From assembly GCA_033558025.1 (NCBI GenBank), contig JAUCEF010000012.1, positions 1,736,001-1,800,000 on the forward strand: DNA of 64,000 nt, given 5' to 3'. Below are positions 31,444 through 42,130 of the stretch, piece after piece. How positions within the stretch are numbered: the first letter of the stretch is position 1; every line of letters starts with the position of its first letter. Below the pieces are notes generated by a model, which was given only the letters and a program-made list of their open reading frames with translations, made no database searches and was not told where the DNA came from. The position numbers and the translations under genes are program-made. Source of the stretch: Phytophthora sp. 'mugwort'. Its lineage: Eukaryota; Oomycota; Peronosporomycetes; Peronosporales; Peronosporaceae.

Positions 31444-32931
31444 ATGTCGCCCAAGCTGCGCTTCCCATTGCCGAGAGACTATTTCGGTCACGTGCACGTT
31501 ACGGCTGCGCAGAAGCTTGAATACCACGACGTAGTGCAGCGGAGACTTGACGCGCTGCTGGATGACGAGCAGCGCTACATCCAGCGCAAGGCCAGCAAGC
31601 TGCCGTGTCTGCCACCCGCGGACTGGAAGTACGTGCGGGCGTACGAGGACCTGAAACTCTACCGACGCCGGCGACGAGGCCGCACGCTCGAGGAGGTCGC
31701 CGAGCACGAGGAGTTCCCCGAGGCGAGACAGGCTGTCGCTAATGGCCAGCCGAGCATCGTCGCGACGGGAAGCATCGCCGGGACGGTCGAGAACCTGCTG
31801 TACGGGTTTGCAGACACTAACTATGAGGAGATGAGGACCACGACGTCCTTCCTGGACGCCGGCACGGATTCCGCGGTGTTACGGGTCTTTGAGCTGGCCA
31901 CACCTGACGACCCGCTGCACTTCCTTGGACTCAAGTGGATGTACAGCTCGTCGGCTCCGATCATCGAGCCGCGCGACGTCTGTTTCCTCGAGGCCATGGG
32001 GGTCGAGAAGGACGCCAATGACGACAAGTATGGCTACCTGGTGCTGCACTCCGTCGAGCTACTTGAGTGTCCGCCGTTTGAGCACGCTCAGGCGAATGTC
32101 CTACGTGGCAAGCTCTATTTTTCCTGTCTCTTTCGCGACGCCGCGCCCGGGGTCATTGACGTCGTGCTGCGAGGCGTCTTCGACACTTCCGGAGAATTGC
32201 GGAGACTTTCCATGCCCTATGCGTCTCTCATGCCGTACGCCACGGCGGCGTTCGTCGGCGCACTCGCTAAGGCTGTGGACTGCGCCGAGGCCAAGAAATT
32301 GACGCTATTAGCACGCTACAACGCCGTCTCCGGTAAGAATCGCGACGCGTTGAACGTCGACGAAGAGAATCCGAAGCACGGCTTGTGCTCCGTGTGCATT
32401 AGACGCGTTGGCACGGGCGTGTTCTCGTATCTTCGGCTCCGTTGGTGTCGGATCTGCGGCATCGCTGTCTGCTCCAAGTGCTGCGTCAAAGGCACGCGCG
32501 TGTTCTTGGGCAACTCAAAGCCACACTCGTCTTGCGTTTGCTGCCCGAACTGCATCCAAGAAGCACGGCAGATGTCGGGGATGCAGCCTGCAGAGCCCGA
32601 GTACGCGGTCGTGGCCGACTACTTCCTGGACACACTGGAACTGTCGGCTGAAGACATGACTCTCCTCAATCCTCCGCTCGAGCGGCCGGTGGGCTGCAAC
32701 ACGGCGCTGGACGACTGGAAAAAGTATCGACCGGGTCTGCTAGCAGAATTTAACTCGTCGATGAACCGGACGACAAACTCGTCGTTCGATGAGAGCTTCG
32801 CGGGTGTCAACGATTCGTCTCAGGACAGTATCATGGAGCTGAGCGACGACGACGCAGTCAAATTCTGCCCTACTTGCAGCTCTGACGAAGCTGACCGGTA
32901 CTACGACTTCTACAGCCCCCTGTCACTCTAG
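31444..32931 (+). CDS. START-domain protein with FYVE-like zinc finger (copy D)
   Basis: 495 residues, one exon, ATG 31444. It starts MSPKLRFPLPRDYFGHVHV, like copy C. The START-like domain is at about 95-305 (ATGSIAGTVENLLYGFADTN, DDPLHFLGLKWMYSSSAP, DVCFLEAMGVEKD, VVLRGVFDTSGELRR). The finger is at about 315-375 (CSVCIRRVG..CRICGIAVCSKC..CVCCPNC). An acidic Ser-rich tail follows, with the short cysteine pair CPTC near the end. It is a tandem duplicate of copy C, 436 bp downstream. The intervening DNA shows no gene. Confidence 0.88.
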   Translation: MSPKLRFPLPRDYFGHVHVTAAQKLEYHDVVQRRLDALLDDEQRYIQRKASKLPCLPPADWKYVRAYEDLKLYRRRRRGRTLEEVAEHEEFPEARQAVANGQPSIVATGSIAGTVENLLYGFADTNYEEMRTTTSFLDAGTDSAVLRVFELATPDDPLHFLGLKWMYSSSAPIIEPRDVCFLEAMGVEKDANDDKYGYLVLHSVELLECPPFEHAQANVLRGKLYFSCLFRDAAPGVIDVVLRGVFDTSGELRRLSMPYASLMPYATAAFVGALAKAVDCAEAKKLTLLARYNAVSGKNRDALNVDEENPKHGLCSVCIRRVGTGVFSYLRLRWCRICGIAVCSKCCVKGTRVFLGNSKPHSSCVCCPNCIQEARQMSGMQPAEPEYAVVADYFLDTLELSAEDMTLLNPPLERPVGCNTALDDWKKYRPGLLAEFNSSMNRTTNSSFDESFAGVNDSSQDSIMELSDDDAVKFCPTCSSDEADRYYDFYSPLSL

Positions 32932-33254
32932 CATGGACTCGATCCATAGTAGAAGATGAACATGGTATGAACCAGTTCGGTTAACAACGATCGGTTATCT
33001 CAACCACTTCGGGCGGTGCCACGCAAACGATGACGTGCGGTGAGGTGATCGCTTAGGGTGGGATCCTTGTCGGTTCTCAGCGCAAAAGAAATGCTGTTGG
33101 AGTGTCTCCTTTACGAACGTTGCTCATTGCAGTTCGCCCGGTCCTACTGTAGTGTACCTGGTACCCGGTATCCGGCACGACGTCAATGTCATTCGTCCGT
33201 CCGGGTTGATGCATACCTGTTCTCGTATTCTGAGGTGCGTTTGGGACGTCTACG

Positions 33255-33560
33255 GCGATGGAGTCATCGAGGACAGTCTACAGCGGAGCTCGCCGCGGAG
33301 GAAGACCTCTCTCAAGCGGTGAGGGCTGTTGCCAATAGGCAATCTACTACATTAGTGTCGTAGCAAACGGGAAAGTTCCCTAGGTCGTGCTGTACGGCTT
33401 CGCCGGCACGACGGCGAAGCGACCCGCATGGTGCTGTCGTTCTTGCTGGGGAAGACGGACGCTGTGACTTTTTCGTGCTGAAAACGGCTGAGGACCCGCT
33501 GATCTATGTAGACGGAGCTCAAATGCCTGGACGGGTCGATCGAGGACATTTTGTGTCTGC
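33255..33560 (+). pseudogene. Decayed fifth START/FYVE copy (partial START)
   Basis: In changing frames the plus strand reads EEDLSQAVRAVANRQSTTLV, then VLYGFAGTT, then VLKTAEDPLIYVDGAQM. These match copy D's EFPEARQAVANGQPSIVATG, LLYGFADTN and VFELATPDDPLHFLGLKWM in the same order. Stops and frameshifts separate them, and no finger remains. It sits at the 3' end of the tandem array. Confidence 0.7.
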
Positions 33561-33712
33561 AGGCTTCGGGCAAACAGGCTACAAAAGCTCAAATAAACTA
33601 ATGTAAAAACTTCACGAAAGTCTGTATTGAGGCAAAAAAAGTATATACAAACCAAACGAGGCTCCATGACACTATGAGCCACATGAAGACACGCCGTGCG
33701 TGTGTAGTCCCT

Positions 33713-36700
33713 TTAAGCGCGCGAGTGCATGAGCGGCGGCGCGGCGTTGACGGGTGTTTCGTACATTTGGTAGCCGCCAGGCGTAGCGTTGACCCGCTGG
33801 CCGCCAGCGTTCGACTTGGACCGCACACGGCTGAGATTCCGCTGGCGAGCATTACCGGGAGTCCGTGTGTTGCGACTGGCGCGCTCGGCGCGCATGCGAG
33901 CGATGCGATCGCGGTCACGCTGGGCTTCCGTCTTGGTGCAGATGACACCATTCTTCTTGGTACCTGCGCCGACTAGCAGCACCAGCGCAACGACGCTGAA
34001 GCCTGCGATTGCGTACAGGTAAAAATACTCTTTCGCCATCATCGAGTCGTGCGTGTGCATGTAGACGTAGCCAAGATCCGCTAAGTAAAAGATGGCAAAT
34101 AGCAGCGTGGTTGACGAGGCGCGGCCGCGCGTGGTGAACATTCCCACACAGGCCGACCAAGGAGCAGAGCTCGTTCCCAGTCCCATGAAGAAGTACATGA
34201 GCATGACCACGAGACTGACGTACAGACCTGAACCTTCACTATCGCCGAGCAGCTTCGACGTCTCGTTAAAGCCCAGAATGCCAGCACAAATGGCAACTGG
34301 AATCAACGTTCCGAACAGGATGGACTTGTGGTCCAGCTTGTCGATGAAGAAGATAGCGATCACGGCACCCGAGACCTGCAACGCCAAGGCATTCACGAAC
34401 AACTGGTCCTGGTCGGTGTACTCACTGGCGCCCTTGTAGCTAATGAAGGCGTTCAAGAAACCTGTGGTCAGCGACGACACAAGCATGAGGAAAAGACCAA
34501 CGAGGAACTTGAAAGCGCCGGCGCCGCCTTCATCAGCAGTCTCCTCTTCACGCATGATTTTGAGCTCCTCCTGCACATCAGGCTTGCGGCGTAGAATGAC
34601 AAGACACGCTTCACAAGCGTCCCAGCCCTTACGCTCCAGCACCCAGTATGGGCTCTCCGGGAACACGTTCACTACTGGGGTGACCAGTGCGATAACAATA
34701 CACGCCGCAAACGTCTGCCAAATCCATCCCAGTTGGTTCACCGTCGCGAAAATACCGCCAAGCAAGCTACCAGCAATGAACCCCATGCCCAGCAGCAAGA
34801 TGGCCTTACCACGCATCTCCTTCGTCGAGATCTCGTAGATGTAGATGGCCAAAGAGGGCAGTAGAATACCACATGACGCGCCGAGTAAACCGATACCGGG
34901 CATTAGAAGAGTCGAACGAAGATCATCATTGGCACTGGCAGCCACCATACCAAGCGTGCTGAAGAGACCACCAGCGACGATGGATAGGCGACGGCCCAAG
35001 AAGAAGTTCAGGAAACCAGCGATAATTGTGCCCACCACACACGCGCCGTAGAGCATGTACGTCGTGGTACCGTCGCCAACGTTACCACTCAGGACACCAT
35101 CGTACGTCACTACGTAACTCGCAAAACTTGCAGACTGCTCGAGCGTCGAAAGCAGATTGAACAGCCAGCCGACGCCAATGCCACCGAGGATACCCATGAA
35201 TGCAGCCAGCGAGAACGCGTACTGCGACGAAGCAGACATCACCTTGGAGAAACCCTCGTTGTACATCATTCGCGTCTGGATAATATTCAAGAATGGAATG
35301 CACGACATGACCACTAGCGGGATGATCATCCCCGTGCAGAAAATGAAGTCGAACAGGAACTGCAGCTGTTGGAACACGGCAATGCCAGCAATCGACGAGT
35401 GCGGGAAGCTCCACATGCGAAAGCACTCGTTGATGCCATACAAAGCCGCCACGTATGCGAAGAAGAGCGCGATCGCGTACTTGAAGGTCCAGTCCATCAC
35501 GATCCAAGTGGCCAGGAAGTATGCCGTGACGAGGAGAGACATAGTACCGAAGTAGATCACCGCGCGAGCGACCGGACTCATGGAGCGCATGCCCATTCCA
35601 ACACAGTGGAACACGCCCAATAGGATGATAGTCGCCACAGCAGCGCCAAACGAGTACGCGACGTACATGACATCAGACGTCTCAAGAGTAGCCACGTAGA
35701 ACATCAGCAGAAAGTGTCGGCATTCACGGAGAATGACAGTGACTCGCGAGATCATATTTGAGCTGTGAAACTGTTCTAGGTCACTCTTCCACCAGCCAAC
35801 CCATCCACCCTTGTTGGTCGGATCGTCGTCCTTGTAGTCTTCTGGAGCAAACATCCACATGCACCATTGCTGGACATCCACCTTCGTTTTCCTAAAGTCA
35901 AGACCGTCACTGTTGAACAAGAACGGACCAATTACCCACAAGATGGAAATGAACCACACCGAGAACGTCTGCACACCATAAGCCTGAGCGGTGTCACAGT
36001 AGTCGGACGCAAAAGTGTTGTCGTTGGCGGACGCATCGGTCTGACAGATGTAAAAGTTACCAAAAGTCATGTATACAAGACACAACCCGATCAGCTCCCA
36101 AGCCTTTCGGTAATGTGAACTTGCGTATGCTTTGTACAGCAGCACCAACGTTTCACGAGAAATCTTGAATCCGCGACCCGTAGCCTGGTACTTGGCACCA
36201 CCGTGCACGATGTTGTTATCGAAGTAGTGCATTGTCGTACCGACCTGGAACACGAAGAAAGCAGGACCCAGAGTGATGACCATATCAAGGAATCGCGTCA
36301 TACCGCGCACCAGACCACCTTCACCGAAATACACACACATCAGCGGAAGCATCAGGAAAAAACCAGCTTGGATGTAGAACTGAGTGTTGAGCACAGCCTT
36401 CAGGTCTGTGAACACACGCGCGTCGAAGTTGTTGGCAATGTTGTCGGTGATCACAGCAGTTGAGTTCATGTCGTACACAATCTGCTGTTGCACACCTGCC
36501 AGGGCCAGGTACACTTTGCAGTACATGTACACGAAGGTCGTCACGATAGTCATCCACGTAGCGAAGTAGAAACCCGTGTGTGAGTAGTACATCGAATTCA
36601 GACGGAAGAAATCCATGAACTGGCCCATGCGGTGGGCCTCACGAGCGAGAGACGTCTCACCGGCACCGTTAGCCAGCTTACCCTCAAACATCGAAATTTG

Positions 36701-39700
36701 CGATAGAGCCACATCTCGACCTTTACCACATTGCATGAACTCCACGTGCGTCACCACACCACCACGAAGGGTAGAGTTGAAACCAGCGAACACATCCTCA
36801 GACAAGTTAATGCCCTTCGAAGACTTGGACACACCACCACGAGGCATGGCAATGATCTTGTCGAAAATATCGGGGTGACCGTAGTGCATACGGACACACA
36901 GCGGGTCAGCCAGCACACGCTGGGATAGAGTGACGAACACTAGCTCCTGCCACGACTTGAACTTTGACAGCGACGAAGCGTTACCCGTGAAAATGTGCTC
37001 ACGCATACCAATGATCGAGACAGGTTTTTTCGACGGATGCAGGTCAGCGGTCACCAGGAGCTGCGGCATCTTCAGACATTCCTCGAAGTAGTGCTGCTGG
37101 TTCATATCAATAGTCTGCAGGTACTCGCCACGCGTGAACGGAAGCGCGTTGTTCTGGTTCTCGGGCTTACCTTCACCAAGAATCGGATCACCAGGCAGCT
37201 CATAACGGTACACTTCGGCAATCTCGTTGCCTTCGCTCTTAATCAGGACAGTGTCAAACTGTTTGCCGCTGTCGCTCGCAATCGTGTCGACGTAAGCAAC
37301 ACGCAAGTTTGGGTACGTCTTCAGAAGATAGTCGATGTCATCGGCCTGGGCCTTGCCTTCCGCGCGATGTTTACCGTACACCTGACAAGCACAAATGTAC
37401 GAGAATTTCAGGCGCACCATGTCTTCAAGCTGGGCCTGCTTCTGCTCAGCCGTCTTGCCTGGGCTCGAACCAATCTCTAGCCAGTGCAGAATCTTAATGG
37501 CATCTTCGTAGAGCATCATACCCTGAACAGTACGCGCCAGCGTCTGACCACGATACGAAGCCCACAGACGAATTTCCAGCGGGTAGTTCGCCTGCGCTTC
37601 CTCAGCCGTACTCACATCAATACGCTCCAAAAAGTTCTCCCACTCCTCGGGGTGGATCGTGATCAGGTACTTTAGAATGGTAATGTTCTTGCCCTTCTCC
37701 TCCACCCTCTTAAAGACTGGGTGGTTGACCAGCGGATCGTTCAATTCCGACAGAGAAATCAGCACACTTTCACTGTAGAACGGCGTCACGACGGAGAACG
37801 AGTGCATCTCCTTCACCGACGTCAGCTGCGGAATGTCCATGAGAAGTGACTTCATAAAGAAACCAAGACGACGCTGAGCCTCAGGCACGCGGGGCATAGC
37901 ATCAGCCTTCTCAAGAGACATTAACAGGTACGCACGGGTAGCAGCCCCCATGGCTGTGTCATTGTGGAACAGGTTCACCAGACCACGGGCAGCAAACACG
38001 TAGCCGTTGGCACTGGAGCAGAACTTGGAGTTGCTGAACTTGGCAGCAAGCTCAGGGCGGTTGGCGAAAATGCGAATGGAGTTTAGCAGGTTCTCCATCT
38101 TGGTCACGAAGTTACGCACAACACCCATGGTATGCACCCGAGAAGTCGTCAGATGTGAGGACTGCGCATCCGGGTCAGGCAAATCCATGACAGCCTCTAA
38201 GAACTCCATCGAGACTGTGCGTAGCTGGACCAGACTCTTGGCGTCAAACGTGCTCATAAAGCTGCCGTTCGCAGCAATCGTCTCCATCTGGCGCAGTGCA
38301 TCAAGAATGTCGGCATCGTCACTGCCCAACAGAGCCTCCATCACGTACATACTGGCCGTGAAGAAGCTGCGCACAGCCGACAGACAGTCTTTCTGTACCA
38401 TATACACCTGGAGCTGCGAGTCGCCCTTGCCTTCCTTAGCAAGCTTCACCGTGTAATCGAGAGCTTCCACCAGCTTCCCTGCCGAAAGGAACACAGGCTC
38501 GAAAACGTCGCCCGAGCTTTGGATATCGTACTGCAAGATGGCAGCTTCCTTGTCGTCCACCAGGTCGCCCTCGCGGAACGAGTTCACGATCTCATTCCAG
38601 ACGACCACGAAACGTAGCATCATTTGCGACTGGTATGCAGCAGCAGAGCCGTCGGCGGCAGCATCGTTAGAGCGGGCAAGGTTGGTCACCACCTTCTGGT
38701 CGAAGAGCTGAGGAGCCACACGAAAGGCCTTCGTGATTTCCTTAATGCCGTGAATCTCACCAGTCTTCATGATAAGACCCTGAAGGCCACCAAGCGTGGC
38801 CTGGAAGACGGTGAAATAAATCTGCGTATCGTAGTTGAAGATGAAAATCACGGGCAACCATAACGCAGCAATGACACCGAAGTTGTGGAATGACACCACG
38901 TTGCTACCGTATTCAAGCTCCATCTCGTAGATGGCAAGCGACGGGAGAACCAGCGGACGCACCAGAATGAAGTACGACACGAACGCCTTCAATGACCACA
39001 GTACCAGCCAGAAGGTAATGTACTTGATCTGGTAGCTCAGCGGAGGCGCCATATTGCGACCGACGTAGCACGATTCCCCCTCACGAATGAACTTGGCTGC
39101 GAACGACTTTGTAATCATCGACGGGGCAAAAGCTTGAACGATAATGATCAGCGCTCCAGGCATAACGTAGGCAACAGATGCTGGCGCAGCCTTGTCCAGT
39201 AGCTCTGTGTTCTTGCTGGTGATGAGCGGGGTGTAGATCATCAAGCCGAAGATTCCGGCGAATGCCCCGTTCCAGAGCATACGAACTACCAAAGCGCCAC
39301 CGTAGTTGAATGAACGCGACGACGTTTGCGATGACTCACTAGCAGTAAGCAAGTGCCATCCATGACACGCCTCGAGAACGGTCTTGCAGAAACCCATAGA
39401 GGAGAGTGCAAGCACAATGCCCACATACGTCAACTTGACGTCCTGCTGCTGGTAAGGACTCACAACTTCACCCATGGATCCGAACTGGGCGAACCATTGT
39501 TGGCCACCACTGGGCGAGATGGCCGAGATAAAGGCAATGGCCATCAGCACCATCATGAACATCATGTTGAACTGGAAAATGCGGTAGTAATTGAGCACGA
39601 GGGTGAAGATACTACGGTGCTCGTAGTACGTTTTGGTGTGTTTTTTCGTCAGCTCCTCACCGATGTGTGTGATGTCGATATTGAGGCAGTACTTTTTCCA

Positions 39701-40456
39701 AAAGTACTCGTTGATATCGTCATAGTTCCGCACTTGAGTGTGCTCGAGGTTCTTGCCCAGACTATTCTTCCTCTGCATGTTGGAGGCTTCCTTCCAGATG
39801 GGCCGCACAACCTGTCGCAAGTACCAGCCTTCGGACACCTTCTGCTGGCCAAGGAAGTCCTGGTTAAGCATGTTAAGCGCCTGATGGTACACATAACAGA
39901 GACACTCAGGCATATGCCGCAGGTTGCCGGCTTCACCCCACAGCAGCAAGAAGAGCATGATGTCCATGTGCAGAGGGTTCTTGAGGTCTCCTTGAGGTTG
40001 ACCCGTGTACGTGACGCTGGGCACGCCGAGGAACTGGCACCACTCGGTGTAGTTGCTCATGAGCTTCTTGTGCAGCGTCACGACGTGGTGTCCGGGCGGG
40101 TCCTGCGGCTTTGCGCGCGCCTTGGAGTTGGCCAGCAAGAGCAGCACGTGCTCGCGTTGGTTGTCCACGCTGCCGGACTGGAAGCCAAACTTGTTGTACA
40201 GCACCTCGCAGCAGAAATCAATGGATACCTCGTCCGCGAAGTCGCCCTGCATCCCCCCGCCGCGCATCTGGTTGCCGCCCTGCGTCGTGGGGGGAAGCAC
40301 GTCCATCATACTGAGCCGGTCACCGAAGGTGCCGCGCCCGTCGGCGAAGTTGCTGCTGCGGTTGTTGGACGTGTTGCGCTTGCGGTCCGCGTCCAGCTGG
40401 AAGTAGTTGGAGCCGGCGCGGCGTCGGTCCATCTTGCCGCCGGGCGTCGTGGCCAT
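33713..40456 (-). CDS. 1,3-beta-glucan synthase (GT48) fused to an MFS sugar-transporter domain
   Basis: 2247 residues in one exon from ATG 40456; the open frame extends eight codons upstream only by a TTG. Residues about 60-250 match the FKS1/callose synthase N-terminus (VDNQREHVLLLLANSKA, LLWGEAGNLRHMPECLCYVY). Several membrane segments follow (about 290-570). The cytosolic catalytic region at about 1095-1300 includes ALPFTRGEYLQTIDMNQQHY, RVLADPLCVRMHYGHPDIFD and GRDVALSQISMFEGKLANG. More membrane segments lead at about 1780 into a sugar-transporter-like MFS domain (NFFLGRRLSIVAGG, ISTKEMRGKAI, PESPYWVLERKGWDACE) and a basic tail of about 70 residues. GT48 enzymes make wall 1,3-beta-glucan from UDP-glucose at the plasma membrane. 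Whether the MFS part transports anything is unknown. The frame is intact. Confidence 0.93.
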   Translation of the reverse strand: MATTPGGKMDRRRAGSNYFQLDADRKRNTSNNRSSNFADGRGTFGDRLSMMDVLPPTTQGGNQMRGGGMQGDFADEVSIDFCCEVLYNKFGFQSGSVDNQREHVLLLLANSKARAKPQDPPGHHVVTLHKKLMSNYTEWCQFLGVPSVTYTGQPQGDLKNPLHMDIMLFLLLWGEAGNLRHMPECLCYVYHQALNMLNQDFLGQQKVSEGWYLRQVVRPIWKEASNMQRKNSLGKNLEHTQVRNYDDINEYFWKKYCLNIDITHIGEELTKKHTKTYYEHRSIFTLVLNYYRIFQFNMMFMMVLMAIAFISAISPSGGQQWFAQFGSMGEVVSPYQQQDVKLTYVGIVLALSSMGFCKTVLEACHGWHLLTASESSQTSSRSFNYGGALVVRMLWNGAFAGIFGLMIYTPLITSKNTELLDKAAPASVAYVMPGALIIIVQAFAPSMITKSFAAKFIREGESCYVGRNMAPPLSYQIKYITFWLVLWSLKAFVSYFILVRPLVLPSLAIYEMELEYGSNVVSFHNFGVIAALWLPVIFIFNYDTQIYFTVFQATLGGLQGLIMKTGEIHGIKEITKAFRVAPQLFDQKVVTNLARSNDAAADGSAAAYQSQMMLRFVVVWNEIVNSFREGDLVDDKEAAILQYDIQSSGDVFEPVFLSAGKLVEALDYTVKLAKEGKGDSQLQVYMVQKDCLSAVRSFFTASMYVMEALLGSDDADILDALRQMETIAANGSFMSTFDAKSLVQLRTVSMEFLEAVMDLPDPDAQSSHLTTSRVHTMGVVRNFVTKMENLLNSIRIFANRPELAAKFSNSKFCSSANGYVFAARGLVNLFHNDTAMGAATRAYLLMSLEKADAMPRVPEAQRRLGFFMKSLLMDIPQLTSVKEMHSFSVVTPFYSESVLISLSELNDPLVNHPVFKRVEEKGKNITILKYLITIHPEEWENFLERIDVSTAEEAQANYPLEIRLWASYRGQTLARTVQGMMLYEDAIKILHWLEIGSSPGKTAEQKQAQLEDMVRLKFSYICACQVYGKHRAEGKAQADDIDYLLKTYPNLRVAYVDTIASDSGKQFDTVLIKSEGNEIAEVYRYELPGDPILGEGKPENQNNALPFTRGEYLQTIDMNQQHYFEECLKMPQLLVTADLHPSKKPVSIIGMREHIFTGNASSLSKFKSWQELVFVTLSQRVLADPLCVRMHYGHPDIFDKIIAMPRGGVSKSSKGINLSEDVFAGFNSTLRGGVVTHVEFMQCGKGRDVALSQISMFEGKLANGAGETSLAREAHRMGQFMDFFRLNSMYYSHTGFYFATWMTIVTTFVYMYCKVYLALAGVQQQIVYDMNSTAVITDNIANNFDARVFTDLKAVLNTQFYIQAGFFLMLPLMCVYFGEGGLVRGMTRFLDMVITLGPAFFVFQVGTTMHYFDNNIVHGGAKYQATGRGFKISRETLVLLYKAYASSHYRKAWELIGLCLVYMTFGNFYICQTDASANDNTFASDYCDTAQAYGVQTFSVWFISILWVIGPFLFNSDGLDFRKTKVDVQQWCMWMFAPEDYKDDDPTNKGGWVGWWKSDLEQFHSSNMISRVTVILRECRHFLLMFYVATLETSDVMYVAYSFGAAVATIILLGVFHCVGMGMRSMSPVARAVIYFGTMSLLVTAYFLATWIVMDWTFKYAIALFFAYVAALYGINECFRMWSFPHSSIAGIAVFQQLQFLFDFIFCTGMIIPLVVMSCIPFLNIIQTRMMYNEGFSKVMSASSQYAFSLAAFMGILGGIGVGWLFNLLSTLEQSASFASYVVTYDGVLSGNVGDGTTTYMLYGACVVGTIIAGFLNFFLGRRLSIVAGGLFSTLGMVAASANDDLRSTLLMPGIGLLGASCGILLPSLAIYIYEISTKEMRGKAILLLGMGFIAGSLLGGIFATVNQLGWIWQTFAACIVIALVTPVVNVFPESPYWVLERKGWDACEACLVILRRKPDVQEELKIMREEETADEGGAGAFKFLVGLFLMLVSSLTTGFLNAFISYKGASEYTDQDQLFVNALALQVSGAVIAIFFIDKLDHKSILFGTLIPVAICAGILGFNETSKLLGDSEGSGLYVSLVVMLMYFFMGLGTSSAPWSACVGMFTTRGRASSTTLLFAIFYLADLGYVYMHTHDSMMAKEYFYLYAIAGFSVVALVLLVGAGTKKNGVICTKTEAQRDRDRIARMRAERASRNTRTPGNARQRNLSRVRSKSNAGGQRVNATPGGYQMYETPVNAAPPLMHSRA

Positions 40457-40492
40457 CGTCCTTGCTACAACTAGGGTCAAGTGAGCGCGCGC

Positions 40493-40616
40493 GGAATGCA
40501 GGAGTGATGGTCAATCGATGCGCAACGCCAACAACGTCTTGTGAGGGAGGGACTCAGTGCGGAAAGGGAAACCGCCCATCTCTTTTCCACTTCTGACTCG
40601 CTGGCGCTTGCCCAAT
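40493..40616 (-). promoter_or_regulatory. Glucan synthase promoter: Inr and CCAAT box
   Basis: On the minus strand TCACTCCTGCATTCC (40507-40493) resembles the oomycete initiator and would give a 5' UTR of about 50 nt to the ATG at 40456. On the plus strand a CCAAT box (CCAATCAG) lies at 40612-40619, about 110 nt upstream of the Inr. Confidence 0.45.
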
Positions 40617-40619
40617 CAG

Positions 40620-42130
40620 AACGGACAGTCCAGAAACTGAATGGCCCTAACCACAGAGCCAGCTCCCGTTAAAGTATATACCGACATTTGGCTACATACA
40701 GCAAAAGCGCAGGGCGGAAAAGTCCGCCCTTTGGGCGGTGCACCCGCCAAATGATGCAAGCATTACGCTGAAGTTGTATGCACATCCGCCCAACGCCTTC
40801 GTTATTTGAATTGATAAAGAATCTCCTGATTGCTCCGATGTTTGTTCGATGCCTTGCTGTTTGTCGTGACATACGGCGACGTTGTTGACCACGACGGCTT
40901 CGTGCCGACAGATGCGCGATCGGACGCGCGTAGAATCCATATGTGCCGCGCCGATCGTCTGATGTGCCCCTCGTTGCGAACGAAACTGGAAGCCTAAACC
41001 TTCACTTAAACGAGAGACTTGAAGCCATTTTATGCATCACTACCGGCTCTCTGTGCACCGCGATCTTACGACGCTGGTCTCACGCAACGATCAACTTGCT
41101 TGGCTTCGCTCGAGCGTCCCAACGCGCGAAATTCACCGCGTGTCGTCGAGCTGGAAAGGCTAAGGCTCGGTCACGTGACCAGCGCCGTCACGTGTGGAAG
41201 CCCGGCAGTGGCGGCCACCGATCTTCTAGCCAAACGTTCAAACAGACACGCCACCAATGGACAAGACAATACTGTACCTGCAAGCTGGCGCCGCGCCAGC
41301 GCTCTTCGGTGCTCGTATATGCACTGTTTTAATTCTCCCTTTTCATCGAGCGCATTTGCTGGCGACACGAGCACCCCCAAATTCTCCAAGATAACCGCCA
41401 CAACTTGCCCTCTTAGGACCACATGCAACTCGATGCCTATCTGCTGTTCAGCAGTGACTTGACTACCGGTATATATACAACCGAACAGCACCAGGTAGTA
41501 CTGACGCTCTGTGTGCACGGGGATCTGATCACAATTGCTCCTGAGGTTTGAACAGGTGCGGTTCACAAAGCGCCGCAGGGTCCATAGTCGCGTACGCAAT
41601 GCACCAACAACAAACTTTTAACGCTATTATGTACGATATCGCGGGATATTCAAAGAATGCTGGACTTCAAATTCTTCTGGTAATACATGTTTCCAATACC
41701 GGTATAGCGGCCCCGATAAAAATGTGTACTTATCCTGTGCTGCCGTGCCGCGGAGTCAGAGCAGCTTGGATCATGAAGGAGCATTTGCTACCTGATAAAG
41801 GCCAAATCTTTGCTGCAGCTATCGCTACAGATTTTGGGAAGTAAGTGCTCAACGTGCCCAATTCGTTGAACGATGTTGATCATCAGAACATCATTGTGCA
41901 CTGCTATTCGATACAGTGTCAATGGGACTAACTGGAAATTTAAATAATATCCGAAGCGTTCGGAAATACAGTATAACATTACACTGTATATGCCGAATAG
42001 CTCAAATAAAATACCGATTAAAATGTTTGCAGCATAACACAATACTTGCTACAAACTGGAAAAAATATGAAAATACGAAGTTGCAAAAGAAATATACCGA
42101 AGTAAATATTTTGCTTTGAGTATTTCTTTT
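40620..42130. other. Intergenic region, no recognised gene
   Basis: Open frames at 40943-41599 on both strands overlap and show no domain I recognise. 41850-42120 is AT-rich and runs into the broken end of the inverted Gypsy-A copy. GC-rich palindromes occur near 40712. Confidence 0.4.
40712..40748. repeat. Two adjacent GC-rich palindromes
   Basis: GGGCGGA-AAAG-TCCGCCC (40712-40729) is followed four bases later by GGCGG-TGCAC-CCGCC (40734-40748). They may be a transposon end or a structured transcript. No gene overlaps them. Confidence 0.7.

Noticed and set aside
39353..40474. 373-codon open frame on the plus strand antisense to the glucan synthase
   Set aside because: It is the antisense shadow of a strongly conserved GT48 coding region; its product is His/Val/Glu-rich low complexity without domains.
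40943..41599. Overlapping open frames on both strands with a fair length
   Set aside because: No recognisable domain on either strand, and frames on opposite strands are equally long; treated as intergenic.
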